Assembly: GCA_040386295.1 (NCBI GenBank)
Contig: JAZKFR010000050.1
Span: 1 to 6,727 of the forward strand
DNA from: JAZKFR01 sp040386295
GTDB lineage: Bacteria; Pseudomonadota; Gammaproteobacteria; Burkholderiales; Rhodocyclaceae
Reading direction: 5' to 3'
Length of the DNA stretch: 6,727 bases
Part shown: one piece after another, positions 6,567-6,727 of the stretch
Layout: the number at the start of each line of letters is the position of its first letter
How positions within the stretch are numbered: the stretch's first letter is position 1
Translations under genes and position numbers: made by a program
The notes under the pieces: model-generated
What the model saw: the letters and a program-made list of their open reading frames with translations, nothing else
Databases searched by the model: none
What the model was told of the DNA's origin: nothing

Positions 6567-6572
6567 GGGGAG
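6567..6572 (+). promoter_or_regulatory. Ribosome binding site of the last reading frame
   Basis: GGGGAG lies 6 nt before the ATG at 6579, and an alternative AGAAGG (6571-6576) overlaps it. This strong site is the main reason to believe that the following frame is translated. Confidence 0.65.
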
Positions 6573-6578
6573 AAGGCT

Positions 6579-6727
6579 ATGAACAGCACCGCTGCGTCAA
6601 TTCCAATTCACATTCAAACGCGCATTAAAACGCGCATTAAAACGCGCATTAAAACGCACACTCAAACGCACACGCAAACGTGCACGCAAAGCGATGCCGT
6701 GTCGGCTGCGCCTAGCCTGGCTACAAC
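6579..6727 (+). CDS. Start of an unidentified gene with repetitive N-terminus (3' end outside window)
   Basis: An ATG with a strong ribosome binding site opens a frame that stays open to the window end, giving 49 complete codons. I do not recognise the product. After MNSTAASIP the peptide consists of imperfect four-residue repeats, first of the form Ile-Lys-Thr-Arg and then Thr-Gln-Thr-His, encoded by a 12-bp DNA repeat. It then becomes Ala/Ser-rich (about residues 38-49). This basic, Thr-rich stretch is not a typical signal peptide, since there is no hydrophobic core, and it contains no motif. The real domain presumably begins beyond the window. Genes following lut operons are sometimes lactate permeases or FAD-linked dehydrogenases, but nothing here shows that. 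A gap of about 355 bp separates it from lutB, so it may be its own transcription unit. An alternative is that translation truly begins downstream and the repeat is leader. Confidence 0.55.
   Translation, partial: MNSTAASIPIHIQTRIKTRIKTRIKTHTQTHTQTCTQSDAVSAAPSLAT
6611..6693. repeat. 12-bp tandem repeat in the last reading frame
   Basis: About seven head-to-tail units are present, the last one incomplete. The core form is CATTAAAACGCG (6623-6634 and 6635-6646 identical). Flanking units have diverged to CATTCAAACGCG, CATTAAAACGCA, CACTCAAACGCA and CACGCAAACGTG. The unit is four codons, so copy changes keep frame. The identical centre with diverged flanks suggests recent expansion in the middle. 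Confidence 0.93.

Larger units (their letters stand above)
6224..6578. other. Gap between lutB and the last reading frame
   Basis: I see no credible gene in this stretch on either strand; open frames that enter it are extensions of frames overlapping lutB. It holds the REP-like hairpins at 6326-6373, a longer stem-loop at 6403-6451 and presumably a promoter for the next gene, for which I found no good hexamer pair. No clear terminator with a T-run was seen after lutB. Confidence 0.6.

Overview
The window looks like ordinary chromosome of a moderately GC-rich proteobacterium, most likely a betaproteobacterium. That assignment rests on protein resemblance recalled from memory (UvrA, HU, Lut proteins) and was not tested by a search. 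Every supported gene is on the + strand.

Layout: (1) 1-2225 is the 3' three-quarters of uvrA, the damage-recognition ATPase of nucleotide excision repair; its start lies outside the window. (2) 2226-2468 is a non-coding gap with no convincing promoter. It ends in a run of about 9.5-bp repeat units just before the next ribosome binding site. (3) 2469-2768 encodes a small HU-type nucleoid protein with a lysine-rich tail, followed by a strong, symmetrical intrinsic terminator at 2836-2872. (4) 2873-3036 is the leader of a three-gene operon and carries a 9-bp perfect inverted repeat. (5) 3037-6223 is the operon lutA-lutC-lutB, with 4-nt and 1- or 4-nt stop/start overlaps. It encodes the iron-sulfur L-lactate oxidation complex. 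(6) 6224-6578 is a gap of about 355 bp with GC-rich REP-like hairpins and a longer stem-loop. (7) From 6579 a new reading frame with a strong ribosome binding site runs off the window end; its first 40 codons are built from a 12-bp tandem repeat.

How the genes work together: LutA (two CCG modules), LutB (LUD domain plus two 4Fe-4S clusters) and LutC (LUD domain) are known to act together to oxidise L-lactate to pyruvate. Their overlapping stops and starts suggest co-translation. uvrA and the HU gene are housekeeping neighbours with no evident functional link to lactate use. No lactate permease and no GntR/LysR-type regulator lies inside the window.

I found no clear sign of a new defence, mobile or biosynthetic system. 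The unusual signal is at small scale: several short tandem duplications. They lie before the HU gene, at the 3' end of lutB and at the start of the last gene, and there is a lysine-rich insert in the uvrA linker. Some inverted repeats are also worth checking.
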